64,000 nucleotides of DNA from Candidatus Eiseniibacteriota bacterium (GCA_016928935.1 JAFGJU010000007.1:1-64000); one strand, 5' to 3'; positions 25,989-35,584 are shown, counted from the stretch's first letter. Program-made: numbers and translations. The notes: generated by a model not told the origin, from the sequence alone.

Positions 25989-28133
25989 CTAGGGAACACT
26001 CCGCACTTCCGAGTAGTATTCCATTCCTTCGGAGGTTCTCGCCCTGGCGAAGTACTTGAGCACCCCTCCTCCGGACAGGATGCTCTCGGGTATCACTGAG
26101 GCGTAGACGCCACGCGAGCCCGGCACGAGGACCATCGGTTGCCACCGCACCTGCGTCCCCCCGGACTTCTCCAGGTACAACGACACGTCCGACAGAATGG
26201 CCTCTCGCTTGTTCACAAGGGACGCGTACACCATAAGCTCGCCGCCGGGGGCGCGCGTCTCCAGGCAGTCGATGACGACCGGCTCTCCACCGCCGAACTC
26301 CGCCCGGATGAAGTGCTTGCCTCCCGGTCTGACGTCTATGACGAACACGGAAGCGGAGTGCCCCTCCAGGCCGCCGACCTTGACACTGTGGAGGCCCGGC
26401 TTCGCGTCTATCTTGGCCGGGGTGGTCCCGACCCTCTTTGCGTCAAGGTACACTGGGGCGCCGCCGGCGTCCTCAAAACCCTCCTCCGTCATCACCCGGG
26501 AAGTCACCCGCACCTGGCCGGTAGTCGGCAGCTTACCGGCTTTCACATCAACTTCCGAGATTCCGCCGTAGGTGACCACCACTTCCTCCTGCCACGGACT
26601 GAAGCCCTCTCCCTCAACCTTGACTACGTGCAGACCCGCGGGGATGCTCTCCAGGAGACAGGGGGTGTACCCCTTTAGCTCATCGTCCAGATAGACGGAC
26701 AGACCGCCCTTCGCGCCCGAGCTCACGGATATGCCGCCTATGAAGGCAACGTTCACGCTGGCCGTGTCGCCGGGCTGGAGCGACACGCTCCCCGCCCATT
26801 CACCCAGTTCGCCCAACCGCAGCTTCACTTCGTGCATTCCGGGTGAGATCGGCACTGTCGAGACCGGGGTGCGGGACGAGATGACTCTGTCGTCGATGAC
26901 GACCTCCGCTCCCGACGGAACAGACCCCAGGACGAGCGTGCCCATGCCGGCATTCGCGGCCACGCCCTCCGGCTCCCCGTTCCGGCCACCGCCCAACGAG
27001 AATAAGCGCAGCGTCCTGCCCTGACCCGACCAAAGAGCGTACCCAGCCACGCAGACCGCAACTGCGGCGATGACCACGCCAAGGCTGCGCACCGGCACGT
27101 TCAGCGTGTGCCTCCCTGCCGCGTCCGGCGCCGCCTCCATCGTCGCCGCCCCTTCCGTGGTTCCCCGTTCGTAAGGCTGCTGCTCGGCAGCGGCTACCGC
27201 GCTCTGCCGGCTCGCCCCCTCCCATACGTTGGCATCTTCTTCCGGCTGGGGCTCCTTCGTCCCCTGGGATGGCATTCCAGGCTCCACCGCCCCCTCGGGT
27301 CCCGCGAGCGACCCGGCGGCCCCGGTCGTCGGGCTCGTCTCCTGGCGCTCGCCCTCCTCACGTCCGTCTTCACGCAACAGCTCTTCGGACAACAGGCCGC
27401 CGGCCCCCCTCTTGATGTCCTCCCTGAGCGTCGTATACCAGGTCACATCTGTCTCGCCGGCCGCGCTGCGCCCGCCGACCGCCGAGAGCGCCGCCTGCGA
27501 CCCCACAACGACGAGTCCTCCACCCCCGCCCCCGAAGACGGCCTCGCAGCACTCCGAGGCACTGCCCTGCGCACACCTCACTGCCTGCCTCAAGCTCTCA
27601 ACCCAAGCCTCCCCACCTTCGACCCCCGGCGTGGCCAGGACCAAGACCGCGTCGTCGGACACACCCCTCTTCACCATCTCCATGCTCACCTTGAGCGACG
27701 TACCCAACCCCGATTGGTCTTCCCCTCCCTCTTCGGTGGGCAGAAGACGCCGGACGCCCGCCGCAGTGACCGTGTAGGCGGCGCACTTGCCGGCCCCGGC
27801 CACCTCGATCACGTCCCCCACGACGCGGACGGCCGCCAGCGACACCTCCCCGATTCCCTGGGCGGGTCCCTGTTTCTCACCGAAGAGGCCCGCATGCACT
27901 GCCTGGAAGAACCGGACGAGCAAGTCCGGGCCCTGCCCCGCGTCTCCCTTCAACCGTGCCGCGGCAAAGCTCTCAGCTAGGAACCTTCTCAGCCAGGCCA
28001 AGCTTTCTTCGTCAAGCTCCCTGTGCGCGCAAGCCACAAAACCGCACGCGCCGCTCTCGTCAGCCAGAGCGAACGTGCCGGTCGTGTTCGAGAAACACGA
28101 GATGACCCTGGTTTCCAATGATCTCTGCCTCAC
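25989..28133 (-). CDS. Membrane protein with degenerate PP2C-like domain and PEGA repeats
   Basis: 714 residues. Residues 1-220 have the outline of a PP2C/PPM phosphatase (EVSLAAVRVVGDVIEVAGAGKCAAYTV, then DDAVLVLATPGV). The acidic metal ligands of the first motif are missing (ALADESGACG), so it is probably inactive. A low-complexity acidic/Pro/Ala linker (about 220-345) leads to one transmembrane helix (about 350-370). Then come three PEGA-type beta domains (about 395-625; motifs such as VPSGAEVVIDD and GTTPAKIDAKPGLHSVKVGG) and a final beta-rich domain. It starts with GTG overlapping the stop of the upstream TPR gene by 4 nt. It may link a cytoplasmic signal to an exported sensor module. 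Confidence 0.75.
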   Translation of the reverse strand: MRQRSLETRVISCFSNTTGTFALADESGACGFVACAHRELDEESLAWLRRFLAESFAAARLKGDAGQGPDLLVRFFQAVHAGLFGEKQGPAQGIGEVSLAAVRVVGDVIEVAGAGKCAAYTVTAAGVRRLLPTEEGGEDQSGLGTSLKVSMEMVKRGVSDDAVLVLATPGVEGGEAWVESLRQAVRCAQGSASECCEAVFGGGGGGLVVVGSQAALSAVGGRSAAGETDVTWYTTLREDIKRGAGGLLSEELLREDGREEGERQETSPTTGAAGSLAGPEGAVEPGMPSQGTKEPQPEEDANVWEGASRQSAVAAAEQQPYERGTTEGAATMEAAPDAAGRHTLNVPVRSLGVVIAAVAVCVAGYALWSGQGRTLRLFSLGGGRNGEPEGVAANAGMGTLVLGSVPSGAEVVIDDRVISSRTPVSTVPISPGMHEVKLRLGELGEWAGSVSLQPGDTASVNVAFIGGISVSSGAKGGLSVYLDDELKGYTPCLLESIPAGLHVVKVEGEGFSPWQEEVVVTYGGISEVDVKAGKLPTTGQVRVTSRVMTEEGFEDAGGAPVYLDAKRVGTTPAKIDAKPGLHSVKVGGLEGHSASVFVIDVRPGGKHFIRAEFGGGEPVVIDCLETRAPGGELMVYASLVNKREAILSDVSLYLEKSGGTQVRWQPMVLVPGSRGVYASVIPESILSGGGVLKYFARARTSEGMEYYSEVRSVP

Positions 28134-29503
28134 TCCGTCATGTTCTTCCTGACGTCCTGCATCTCCGCGTCCTCCTGGGCCCTGTCCATGTACGCCTTCC
28201 AGGCGCGACGCGCCTTTTCCTTCTGACCCTTCGCCTGATACGCAAGCCCGAGCTGATAGTAGGCGGGTGCATAGCCCGGGTTGAGCGAGACGGCCTTGTC
28301 AAAGCACTCGACCGCCTTGTCCAGGGCTCCCTTCTCCCTCAGTATGATGCCCATATTGACCAGAATGTCCGACGAACACAGCCCTCCTGCCACGACCTTG
28401 CGGTACTCGTCCAGGGCCGCGTCCAGGTCCCCTTTCTTGAACAGCGCGAATGCCAGGCTGTTCCTGGCGACGAGATAGCCCGGGTTCACCTTCAGGGCCA
28501 CCCGCAGCTCCTCGAGCGCCTCGTCCTGTCTACCCATCTCGAGATAGAGCAGACTCAGGTTGTACCGCACGTCGGGGTACCCCGGCTTGAGAGCCCTGGC
28601 CGCCTCGAACTGCTCCGCAGCCTCCTGGGCCATGCCTCTCGCCGAATACTCGAAACCCAGCGACACGCACGCCTTCACCGAGTCCGGCTCGGCCTCCACG
28701 GCCTTCCGTAGGTGCGCCAGAGACTCGTCCTCCTTGTCCTGGGCCGACTCTATCAGGGCCAGGTTCCCGTAGTAGTTTGCCAGACTCGGCATGGCCCGCA
28801 GGCTCAACCTGTACTCACCCTCGGCCTGAGCGAAGAGTCCGTTGGCCGCGTAGGCGTGCCCCATCTGGTCGTGAAGCTCATGCAGGAACGGGTTGAACTC
28901 GTGGCCGCCGATGTACTCCCGGAAAGCCTCAGTGCACAGCCTGCCGTCCTGAATGAGCCCGAACTCAGCGAACACCTCGCCGTAAGGCGGACACAATCTC
29001 ACCGCTTCAGCCAGTCTCGCCATTGCCGCGTCCCTGTCGCCCAGAAGGAAGTACGCAATACCGAGGTTGTGAGGGAAAAGCGCGCTCCGCGGGCTCGCGG
29101 CTGCACCGTCCCTCAGGTGGGCCGCCGCTTCATCGTATTTCTTTTCCTTCATCCTGAGGCAGGCCAGAGCTCCCAAGGCCTGCGGCCTCGTGTCCTCTCC
29201 GAGCGCCTCCACAAACAGGGACTCGGCCTCAACACCCCTTCCCAGCTCGGCGAGGGCATATCCGAGGTTGAACCTGGCGACGGAGTATGTCCGGTTTATG
29301 CGCACGGCCGTTTCGAAACAAACCCTCGCAGCGTCGAACTTGCCCTGCTTGAATCGGATCAGGCCAAGGCGGTTGTGGAGGTCGGGAAAACGCGGGTGCA
29401 TCTCCAGTTCCTCGGTAATGACCCGCTCGACCTCGTTCATGATGTCAAGCACTACGCGGAGCCCGCCTGGCATCACGTCAACGTCGTGACTCTTCTTGTC
29501 CAT
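28130..29503 (-). CDS. TPR-repeat protein
   Basis: 457 residues with no signal peptide. The N-terminal 30 residues (DVDVMPGGLRVVLDIMNEVE) precede about ten tetratricopeptide repeats, for example YPDVRYNLSLLYLEMGRQDE and NPGYAPAYYQLGLAYQAKGQ. It is probably cytoplasmic. It overlaps the BON gene upstream by 31 nt and the PEGA gene downstream by 4 nt, so the three are translationally coupled and likely work together. Confidence 0.85.
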   Translation of the reverse strand: MDKKSHDVDVMPGGLRVVLDIMNEVERVITEELEMHPRFPDLHNRLGLIRFKQGKFDAARVCFETAVRINRTYSVARFNLGYALAELGRGVEAESLFVEALGEDTRPQALGALACLRMKEKKYDEAAAHLRDGAAASPRSALFPHNLGIAYFLLGDRDAAMARLAEAVRLCPPYGEVFAEFGLIQDGRLCTEAFREYIGGHEFNPFLHELHDQMGHAYAANGLFAQAEGEYRLSLRAMPSLANYYGNLALIESAQDKEDESLAHLRKAVEAEPDSVKACVSLGFEYSARGMAQEAAEQFEAARALKPGYPDVRYNLSLLYLEMGRQDEALEELRVALKVNPGYLVARNSLAFALFKKGDLDAALDEYRKVVAGGLCSSDILVNMGIILREKGALDKAVECFDKAVSLNPGYAPAYYQLGLAYQAKGQKEKARRAWKAYMDRAQEDAEMQDVRKNMTE

Positions 29504-29778
29504 TTGCCGCTCTTCTTCTCAAAATTGCTCAGCCTGAATATGACGTCCTTCACCCCGCTGATCGAACGGATGTCCTTCTCCAGCCTGTGTACCACCCTCA
29601 CCAGATCCTCCTCTTCCTCCAACTCGTCACAGATCCTCCTCCGGTATGTCTGCCGGAACATCCCCTTGAGATACACGACACCGTTGGACGTCCCGAAGTC
29701 CATCCTTGAGGTGTCTATCCACCGCCTCACAAGGACGCTCCTCACGAACGCGTTGATTCTGTAATCTTCAACCGACAC
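29473..29778 (-). CDS. BON-domain protein
   Basis: About 101 residues from GTG at 29778, which has GGAGG five bases before it. The frame is open to an ATG at 29856, but that codon lies only a few bases from the expected transcription start and has no ribosome site. The body has the BON pattern: a helix (INAFVRSVLVRRW), then NGVVYLKGMFR, then a helix ending in SISGVKDVIFRL. BON domains bind membranes or other proteins. It leads the BON-TPR-PEGA operon. Confidence 0.75.
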   Translation of the reverse strand: MSVEDYRINAFVRSVLVRRWIDTSRMDFGTSNGVVYLKGMFRQTYRRRICDELEEEEDLVRVVHRLEKDIRSISGVKDVIFRLSNFEKKSGKWTRRVTTLT

Positions 29779-29868
29779 CAGGTCCTCCGGAGTCGCTGCC
29801 GCCGTAGCGCCGCCACCTCGCGGGTGTCCGAGCAAGAGCGAGACCATCCAATACATATTTTCGGCCGC

Positions 29869-29897
29869 AACATACTACAGCACCAGTTGGTTGTCAA
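29869..29897 (-). promoter_or_regulatory. Promoter of the BON-TPR-PEGA operon
   Basis: Minus strand: -35 TTGACA (29892-29897), 17-nt spacer, -10 TATGTT (29869-29874). Transcription should begin near 29862, giving an ~84-nt leader to the GTG at 29778. Confidence 0.65.
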
Positions 29898-30269
29898 CTG
29901 CCCCCGGCGCCTTGCGCGACACGGGCCTGGGAGTGTCCGGATGGCGCCGAGAGTGTCGCATGGGGGAGGGTTCAACAGAAGTGCTGGTATATCATATTGT
30001 CATATAGTAGGTTAACTCTTGAGCGCTTTCTCCTAACATGGGGCCGATTGGCGTCCGATATCCCAAATGACGCAAGGTCTGCTGCAGGCGCTCGCGCGAG
30101 ACGGATTTCACACCGGCCGTGGACGCAATTCTGGCTGCGAAGCAAAGGGGCGGACCCTGCACGCCGTACCGGTGTATTACTGGTAACTGATGATGTGGCA
30201 ACCTATTGCTCCCCTCATTAGGGTCCTGACAGGCTCCGCTTGAGCGCCCGGGGCAGGACGAAAAAAAGC
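29898..30269. other. Intergenic region between divergent BON and transglycosylase operons
   Basis: About 370 nt with no credible gene. An AT-rich patch at about 29989-30008 (TATATCATATTGTCATATAG) contains a short imperfect repeat of ATATCATAT/TCATATA and contrasts with the GC-rich surroundings; it may bind a regulator. Nothing else was recognised. Confidence 0.4.
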
Positions 30270-30298
30270 TTGCACGCCGGAGAGGGGTCTAGTATCAT
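30270..30298 (+). promoter_or_regulatory. Promoter of the LysM transglycosylase gene
   Basis: -35 TTGCAC (30270-30275), 17-nt spacer, -10 TATCAT (30293-30298), about 40 nt before the chosen TTG start. Confidence 0.55.
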
Positions 30299-30339
30299 GC
30301 CGTTCATTCGGCGGCTTCAACTTGGGAGGTCTGACCCTC

Positions 30340-32028
30340 TTGGTTTCCTACTGTTCGCTGCTTCGGTGTACTGCATGGACGGCCTTGGCCTCTTGCATAC
30401 TACTGGCTGGGGTCGCCGCGGCCGCCCCACAACAGATGGGGCATTCCCATAGAAGTCGTGCACTTCAGAAGACCAACGCCCTCTACGATTCCGGCCTGAG
30501 GTTGCTCGCGCAGGGCGAATATGAGAAGGCATCTGACAGCTTTCACTCTGCCCTGCTGGAGGCGCGGGAGCTCCTGGCTGAAGGTCACCTTGACGCCGAC
30601 GAGGCCCGGGCCATGAAGACGCTGTCAGAAAAGGCCGAGCACTTGTCATCACGCGCCTTGCACCGGAAGCTGTTCCTGGACTACACAGGGCCGTCGTCGG
30701 CCGCCCAGGTAACGACTGACGAGTCGTCGTACGCCGGCTACGATTCCCTGACGGTTCCTGACATGCTCCCTTCCGTCCGACCCGAGATGAACGCCAAGGT
30801 CAAGAAATGGATAGAGTTCTACGGCCGTGACGGCGGCAAGCTCTTCGTGAATTGGTTGAAGAGGTCGGCCCAGTACATGGGGCTCGTGAAGGGCATACTC
30901 AGGCAGGAGGGTGTTCCGGAGGAACTGGCCTACCTGATTCTCGTCGAAAGCGGCTTCAACTTGCAGGCCAGGAGCTGGGCTCACGCAGTCGGTCCGTGGC
31001 AGTTTATCCTTGGCACGGCTCGGCTGTTCGGTCTCAAGGTGGACCCGTGGCTGGACGAACGGTGCGACCCCGAGAGGTCCACCGTGGCGGCGGCCAGGTA
31101 CCTCAAACACCTTTACTCGTTGTTCGATTCCTGGCCCCTGGCAATAGCCGCCTACAACAGCGGCGAGGGCACCATAACCAGGGCGTTGGCGCGCCAGAAG
31201 ACAGACAACTTCTGGTCTCTGAGGCTGCCCAGGCAGACCGAGGAATACGTGCCGCAGTTCATGGCGGCCCTCCACATGGCGAACGACCCGACTAGGTACG
31301 GGCTCACCCAGGAGGTGCCGGCCGCTCTGCCCTACGACGAGGTCATTGTGGACGGGCCCGTGGACCTCAAGACCATATGCAAGGCTTGCGAGATCCCCCT
31401 GGACACGGTGAAGCTCCTGAACCCGTCATTCAGGAAGAACAGGAGTCCGGCGCGGAGCGGGGGCATCAGAGTGAGAGTACCGCAATCGAAGACCCAGGAA
31501 TACGTCGCTGTGCTGGCCCAGCAGGGCATAGAGGCGACACTCAGGCCGACGTCCCAAGCGCCCGCGCGCACACCAGACTACCTGCGCTCGGTCGGCACGT
31601 CGGGACGACCGGACAACGCCTCTGCTACCCAGACAGCCGCGAAGACTGTCACTCCCGCCGTATCGTCCACCGCAGAGGAGGAGCTCTACCTAACCTACAA
31701 GGTTCGAAAGGGCGACTCTGTGTACAGGATCGCCAGGAATTTCGACGTGAGCATCGAAGACATCAAGGAGCATAACGACATAGGCAGGGTAATCAGGCCG
31801 GGACAGAAACTGCTCATACCCAGAGACGCCGTCAAGCTGGCGGCGGCCCCTTCGCCGAGAGAGGTCAGCCGCTCCAGCAAACTCGAACACGTCGTGCGCC
31901 GCGGCGACACACTGTACGGCATTGCCAGGGCCTACGGTGTGAGAGTGGACGAGATCGTGAAGTGGAACGGCCTCAGGTCGGCTCGCGTCATACGGCCGGG
32001 TCAAAGACTCGTGCTTTTTCCCGACTAG
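30340..32028 (+). CDS. mltD: MltD-like membrane-bound lytic transglycosylase with two LysM domains
   Basis: About 562 residues from TTG at 30340 (GGGAGG ten bases upstream; an earlier TTG at 30322 overlaps that site). A hydrophobic export signal (about 1-30) is followed by a helical region. The SLT goose-lysozyme-like domain has its catalytic Glu in YLILVESGFN, with GPWQFI and AAYNSGEG completing the fold. Two C-terminal LysM modules start at VRKGDSVYRIARNFDV and VRRGDTLYGIARAYGV and bind glycan chains. It cleaves peptidoglycan to 1,6-anhydro-muropeptides during wall remodelling. Single-gene transcription unit ending at a bidirectional hairpin. Confidence 0.9.
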   Translation: MVSYCSLLRCTAWTALASCILLAGVAAAAPQQMGHSHRSRALQKTNALYDSGLRLLAQGEYEKASDSFHSALLEARELLAEGHLDADEARAMKTLSEKAEHLSSRALHRKLFLDYTGPSSAAQVTTDESSYAGYDSLTVPDMLPSVRPEMNAKVKKWIEFYGRDGGKLFVNWLKRSAQYMGLVKGILRQEGVPEELAYLILVESGFNLQARSWAHAVGPWQFILGTARLFGLKVDPWLDERCDPERSTVAAARYLKHLYSLFDSWPLAIAAYNSGEGTITRALARQKTDNFWSLRLPRQTEEYVPQFMAALHMANDPTRYGLTQEVPAALPYDEVIVDGPVDLKTICKACEIPLDTVKLLNPSFRKNRSPARSGGIRVRVPQSKTQEYVAVLAQQGIEATLRPTSQAPARTPDYLRSVGTSGRPDNASATQTAAKTVTPAVSSTAEEELYLTYKVRKGDSVYRIARNFDVSIEDIKEHNDIGRVIRPGQKLLIPRDAVKLAAAPSPREVSRSSKLEHVVRRGDTLYGIARAYGVRVDEIVKWNGLRSARVIRPGQRLVLFPD

Positions 32029-32061
32029 AGCCCGGAATAGCCTGTCGACTCGACCCGGGCT
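32029..32061 (+). terminator. Hairpin between the convergent transglycosylase and PorV genes
   Basis: A 7-bp inverted repeat, AGCCCGG (32029-32035) and CCGGGCT (32055-32061), directly after the transglycosylase stop and 15 nt from the PorV stop. There is no strong T tract, so it may serve both strands weakly. Confidence 0.45.
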
Positions 32062-32076
32062 AACCGCCTACAGCCC

Positions 32077-33132
32077 CTAGAACCTTGCGCTGGCCGACAC
32101 CCTGTGGGAGTTATCCAGGTCGTTGTGGCTCAAGAATGCGTAGTCAAACCCAAACCGGGAGAACCTGGCTCCGGCCCCTGCCGTGAACCGGCCCGCGTCC
32201 AATCCCGTGCGAAGGGCCACCGTCCGCTTCACCCAGTATTCCAGCCCAGCTCTCAGGTCGGCAGTGAACGGGCCCGCCCAGAACTGGCTCGCCAGACGCC
32301 TCTTCTCAAAACCCACGTCCAGGTCCAGGCATCCTGTAACGACGCCGTCCAGAGGCCCCAGGCTGCGAGTGTACTGGCCGCCCAGGCGAAGAGTGGGGGC
32401 CACGAACTCGTGGTGCCCAGTGTCCCACACGAGCTGAGTGGTCGTGGCGTCGCAAAGCACAGCTCCCAGTGAGGCGGACTTGTTGACGGAGTAGATGACT
32501 CCCAGGTCCACTCCCGCGCCCAGGCTGCTGTTGTCCATCAGCTCCTGCCTCACCAACTTGAAGGTCCCGCCTATGCGGAACCGTTCGTTCAATTGGGTGG
32601 CGTAGGAAAGGAACAGCGCCATGTCGGCGTTGTTCTTCCAGACTATCTTACCCTCGTCCAGCAGTATCCTCTCGCCGGGGTCCCATTCCCCGTTTCCCTC
32701 GCCCGTGTCGTACGTGCTCTGCACGCCGTCCAGGCCGAAGTCCTCCCACTCCAGGTCCTTCGTGTAAGGGATGTCGTCCACCGCCAACCTCACGAGCGCC
32801 ACTCCGATCGCGGACTTCCTTTCGTCGAGTGACGACGACGGGAAACCGGCCGCCAGGAAGTCGTAGTTCACTATGTCCCCGAACTGCTCCGCATGCATGG
32901 CCTCGACTTGAGTGTCCACGAGCGACACCAGCCCGGCGGGATTCCAGTATACGGAGCTCGCGTCGTCGGCCAGCGCGACAAAGGCTCCGCCCATGCCCAA
33001 CGCTCTCGCTCCGGCGCCGACTTTCAAGAACTCCGCGGCGTACTTGTCAGCGCCTGCGCTCGGCGCCAGGCCGCAAGACAAAGCCAGGACCGCACACACC
33101 GAGACTCCCCTGATGAGGAAGCTTCTGCTCAC
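32077..33132 (-). CDS. PorV/PorQ family (UPF0164) outer-membrane beta-barrel protein
   Basis: 351 residues from GTG at 33132 with AGGAGG upstream; the frame extends further but that part is not a signal sequence. A signal peptide ends near SAGADKYA. The hallmark N-terminal motif follows: FLKVGAGARALGMGGAFVAL then SVYWNPAGL. The rest alternates short beta strands and ends with an aromatic residue (SASARF), as in FadL-like barrels. In Bacteroidota the relatives are outer-membrane parts of type IX secretion, but many FCB lineages have stand-alone copies. No other por genes are here. Confidence 0.85.
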   Translation of the reverse strand: MSRSFLIRGVSVCAVLALSCGLAPSAGADKYAAEFLKVGAGARALGMGGAFVALADDASSVYWNPAGLVSLVDTQVEAMHAEQFGDIVNYDFLAAGFPSSSLDERKSAIGVALVRLAVDDIPYTKDLEWEDFGLDGVQSTYDTGEGNGEWDPGERILLDEGKIVWKNNADMALFLSYATQLNERFRIGGTFKLVRQELMDNSSLGAGVDLGVIYSVNKSASLGAVLCDATTTQLVWDTGHHEFVAPTLRLGGQYTRSLGPLDGVVTGCLDLDVGFEKRRLASQFWAGPFTADLRAGLEYWVKRTVALRTGLDAGRFTAGAGARFSRFGFDYAFLSHNDLDNSHRVSASARF

Positions 33133-33175
33133 TAGTCTGTCCTCCTGTTGGCAGGTCGCGCTTTCCGAGCTTGAG

Positions 33176-33577
33176 TCACCCATTGCCGCCCAATCGCGCC
33201 AGCAGCCGCCATATTACGTACTCCCTTATCAGCTCTTTCTCGTTTTCGTCCATACCGGTAAAGCAGCACGCTATGCGATACCTGGCCACCTTCCTGCCCT
33301 GTCTTTCCGGCAGTGTTCGGACAACCACTCCCTCGGCCATTATCTCGCGGGGCCTCGTGAGCCTCTCCCCGAACGCCGGCAGCAGAAGGCTTATGCCGAC
33401 CTTGGTGAGCGGTGCCAGGTACTTCTCTACGTCACAATACACCCCACCCTCGCTTAAGTTCGCGCTCTGGCCGGGTATCGAAGCGCCGCGAGGCTCCTCC
33501 TCGCGCTCTTCAAGCCGCACAGGCACTCTGACCTCAACTCGATGGCTCTTTCTTCTCTCTTCCATGGGTTTGGTCAT
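33176..33577 (-). CDS. PilZ-domain protein
   Basis: About 133 residues from ATG at 33577, preceded by AAAGGCGG. The c-di-GMP motifs are present in the expected order: RxxxR as RKSHR near residue 9 and NLSEGG (for DxSxxG) near residue 45. The rest is a PilZ beta barrel with a C-terminal helix ending EYVIWRLLARLG. It is likely a c-di-GMP receptor. It lies between rnr and the PorV gene in the same direction; its target is unknown. Confidence 0.8.
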   Translation of the reverse strand: MTKPMEERRKSHRVEVRVPVRLEEREEEPRGASIPGQSANLSEGGVYCDVEKYLAPLTKVGISLLLPAFGERLTRPREIMAEGVVVRTLPERQGRKVARYRIACCFTGMDENEKELIREYVIWRLLARLGGNG

Positions 33578-33623
33578 CTGCACCGCCTTTCGGTTCGAGC
33601 GCCGGCCAGCATGCACGGCGTGA

Positions 33624-35543
33624 CTACCGCACAAGGACCAGGTCCATTGTGCGCGCCAGCGGGTCCACCCTCGCGACTTTCACGCGCACGACCTGCCCCA
33701 GCGTGTAACGTCTGCCTTTTCTCCTTCCTACTAGAGAAAACCCGTCTTCGTCAAGATGGTAGAAGTCGTCCCGCAGGGACTCCCTGGTCACCATTCCCTC
33801 CACCCAGTGCCCCGAGACTTCCACGAAGAACCCCGAATTTACCACACCCACCACCAAACCTTCAAACACTTCTCCGAGGAAACGCTGCATGTAGCGAAGT
33901 GCCTTCATGTTGACCGCCTCGCGCTCAGCCTGGTCCGCCCTGATTTCCCTTTCAGTGCAGACCTCCGCAGCCACTGGCAGCTTTGCCTCCAGAGCTGCCG
34001 GAAGGCTCTTGGCCTTCCTGACTAGGCAGCGCTTGACCACCCTGTGGTTCAGGAGGTCAGCATATCTCCTTATGGGAGAAGTGAAGTGACAGTATCCCTC
34101 CAAGCCAAGCCCGTAGTGGCCGATGTCGGTCACGTCGTAGCGGGCCTTCTCCATGGCGCGCACATACAGGTAGTTGAGCAGGCGCCTCCTGGCCGCTCCG
34201 TGCGACCCGCCGTCGACCGAAGGCCTGAGTCTCCTGAACTCCCCTCGGGGCATCTTCAGGTCCGCAGCGCCGACTGTCTTGGCCGCACGCAGGAACTCCT
34301 CTATCTTCTCCTTCTTGGCCCTGGGATGGACCCTGAAAATGAGCGGCACGCCCGCGGCGGCGGCGTGTCGGCCCACCTCAGCGTTGGCCAGAATCATCAG
34401 CTCCTCTATCAGCGAATGGGACGCCAGCTTGCCCTCGAAGAAGACTCTCTGGGGCACTCCCCTGTCGGTAAGCTCGACCCTGAGCTCCGGCACCTCCACC
34501 TCGACTGCGTTTCGCATGAGCCTCTGCTCGTTCAGTGCGGTGGCCAGAGCACTCAGCGTCTTGAGGTCCCGTTCGACTGCCCCGCCGGCTCCCCCCCTTC
34601 CGTCCAGCACGTCCTGGACCTCCTCGTACGTGAACCGCCTGGAGCTCGTAATCCGCGTCTCCATGAACCTGGTGCGCGTGACCCGCCCGTCGACGGTCAG
34701 CTCAATTAGGACGCTCATGCACAGCTTCGGCGTGCCCGGGACAAGGCTGCAAACACTGCTTGAGAGTCTCTCCGGAAGCATCGGGAACACGGCGTCGGGC
34801 AGGTAGACGCTGTTGCCGCGTTCCATGGCCTCCGTGTCCAGAGCGCCGCCCTCTCTAACCAAAGACGACACATCGGCTATGTGCACGCCCACCTCGAGCG
34901 ACGCGCGTGACAACTGCTTGACTGACACCGCATCGTCGAAGTCGTGGGCGCGCGCCGGGTCAACGGTGAAGATCGTATGGTCACGGAGCTCGGGCCGGGC
35001 GCCCTCCTCCTGAGAAACCTGCTCGGCCTCCTCCAGAGCCAGCTCGCCGAAGTCCGTCGGGATCGCCAGTTCGCACGCCACGATCTCGCTGTCCAGCGTG
35101 GCGTCCTCGGAGTCTCCCAGCACCCGCACTACCCTGCACCTGTTCAGCTCGCCTGGCTGCCTTGCCTCCGGCGACGCCAGGACCCTGTCTCCGTCGTCAA
35201 ACCCCCCTCCCTTGCCCGGCGAGATGGGCATGACCGCCGGGAATCTCGGGTTGTCCGGCACCAACGCGTATCCGGTCTTGACCCTGGCCACCCTGCCGGT
35301 GATTTCCCTGTACGGACGGTGCAATACGCGCGACACCCTGCCCTCCAGGAGCCCCGACCTGGCACTGCGCCTGACCTCCACCTCCACCTCGTCCCCATCC
35401 AGCGCACCGGCCAGGTGTCTGGACGGCACGTAGACGTCGTCGTGGCCTCCGTCCACGACCACAAACGCGAATCGGCTGTCGGGTCTCTGCAATCGGCCCA
35501 CGGTCTTCCAAGTCCTGGTGCGCGCTCTGTTCTTCCTGGGCAA
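33624..35543 (-). CDS. rnr: Ribonuclease R (RNB-family 3'-5' exoribonuclease)
   Basis: 639 residues, shorter than the ~800 of E. coli RNase R because the N-terminal helix-turn-helix and C-terminal basic tail are missing. Cold-shock-like OB domains occupy about residues 10-150. The RNB catalytic core starts with FTVDPARAHDFDDAVSV, whose Asp residues bind metal, and a C-terminal S1 domain (about 555-639) follows. The start is TTG at 35543 with GGGAGG upstream. It degrades structured RNA. It is separated from the bS22-like gene by a terminator. Confidence 0.92.
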   Translation of the reverse strand: MPRKNRARTRTWKTVGRLQRPDSRFAFVVVDGGHDDVYVPSRHLAGALDGDEVEVEVRRSARSGLLEGRVSRVLHRPYREITGRVARVKTGYALVPDNPRFPAVMPISPGKGGGFDDGDRVLASPEARQPGELNRCRVVRVLGDSEDATLDSEIVACELAIPTDFGELALEEAEQVSQEEGARPELRDHTIFTVDPARAHDFDDAVSVKQLSRASLEVGVHIADVSSLVREGGALDTEAMERGNSVYLPDAVFPMLPERLSSSVCSLVPGTPKLCMSVLIELTVDGRVTRTRFMETRITSSRRFTYEEVQDVLDGRGGAGGAVERDLKTLSALATALNEQRLMRNAVEVEVPELRVELTDRGVPQRVFFEGKLASHSLIEELMILANAEVGRHAAAAGVPLIFRVHPRAKKEKIEEFLRAAKTVGAADLKMPRGEFRRLRPSVDGGSHGAARRRLLNYLYVRAMEKARYDVTDIGHYGLGLEGYCHFTSPIRRYADLLNHRVVKRCLVRKAKSLPAALEAKLPVAAEVCTEREIRADQAEREAVNMKALRYMQRFLGEVFEGLVVGVVNSGFFVEVSGHWVEGMVTRESLRDDFYHLDEDGFSLVGRRKGRRYTLGQVVRVKVARVDPLARTMDLVLVR

Positions 35544-35584
35544 CTCCCCGCCTCCCGTCGGTGGCCCCGCGACCTCAACAGAAA

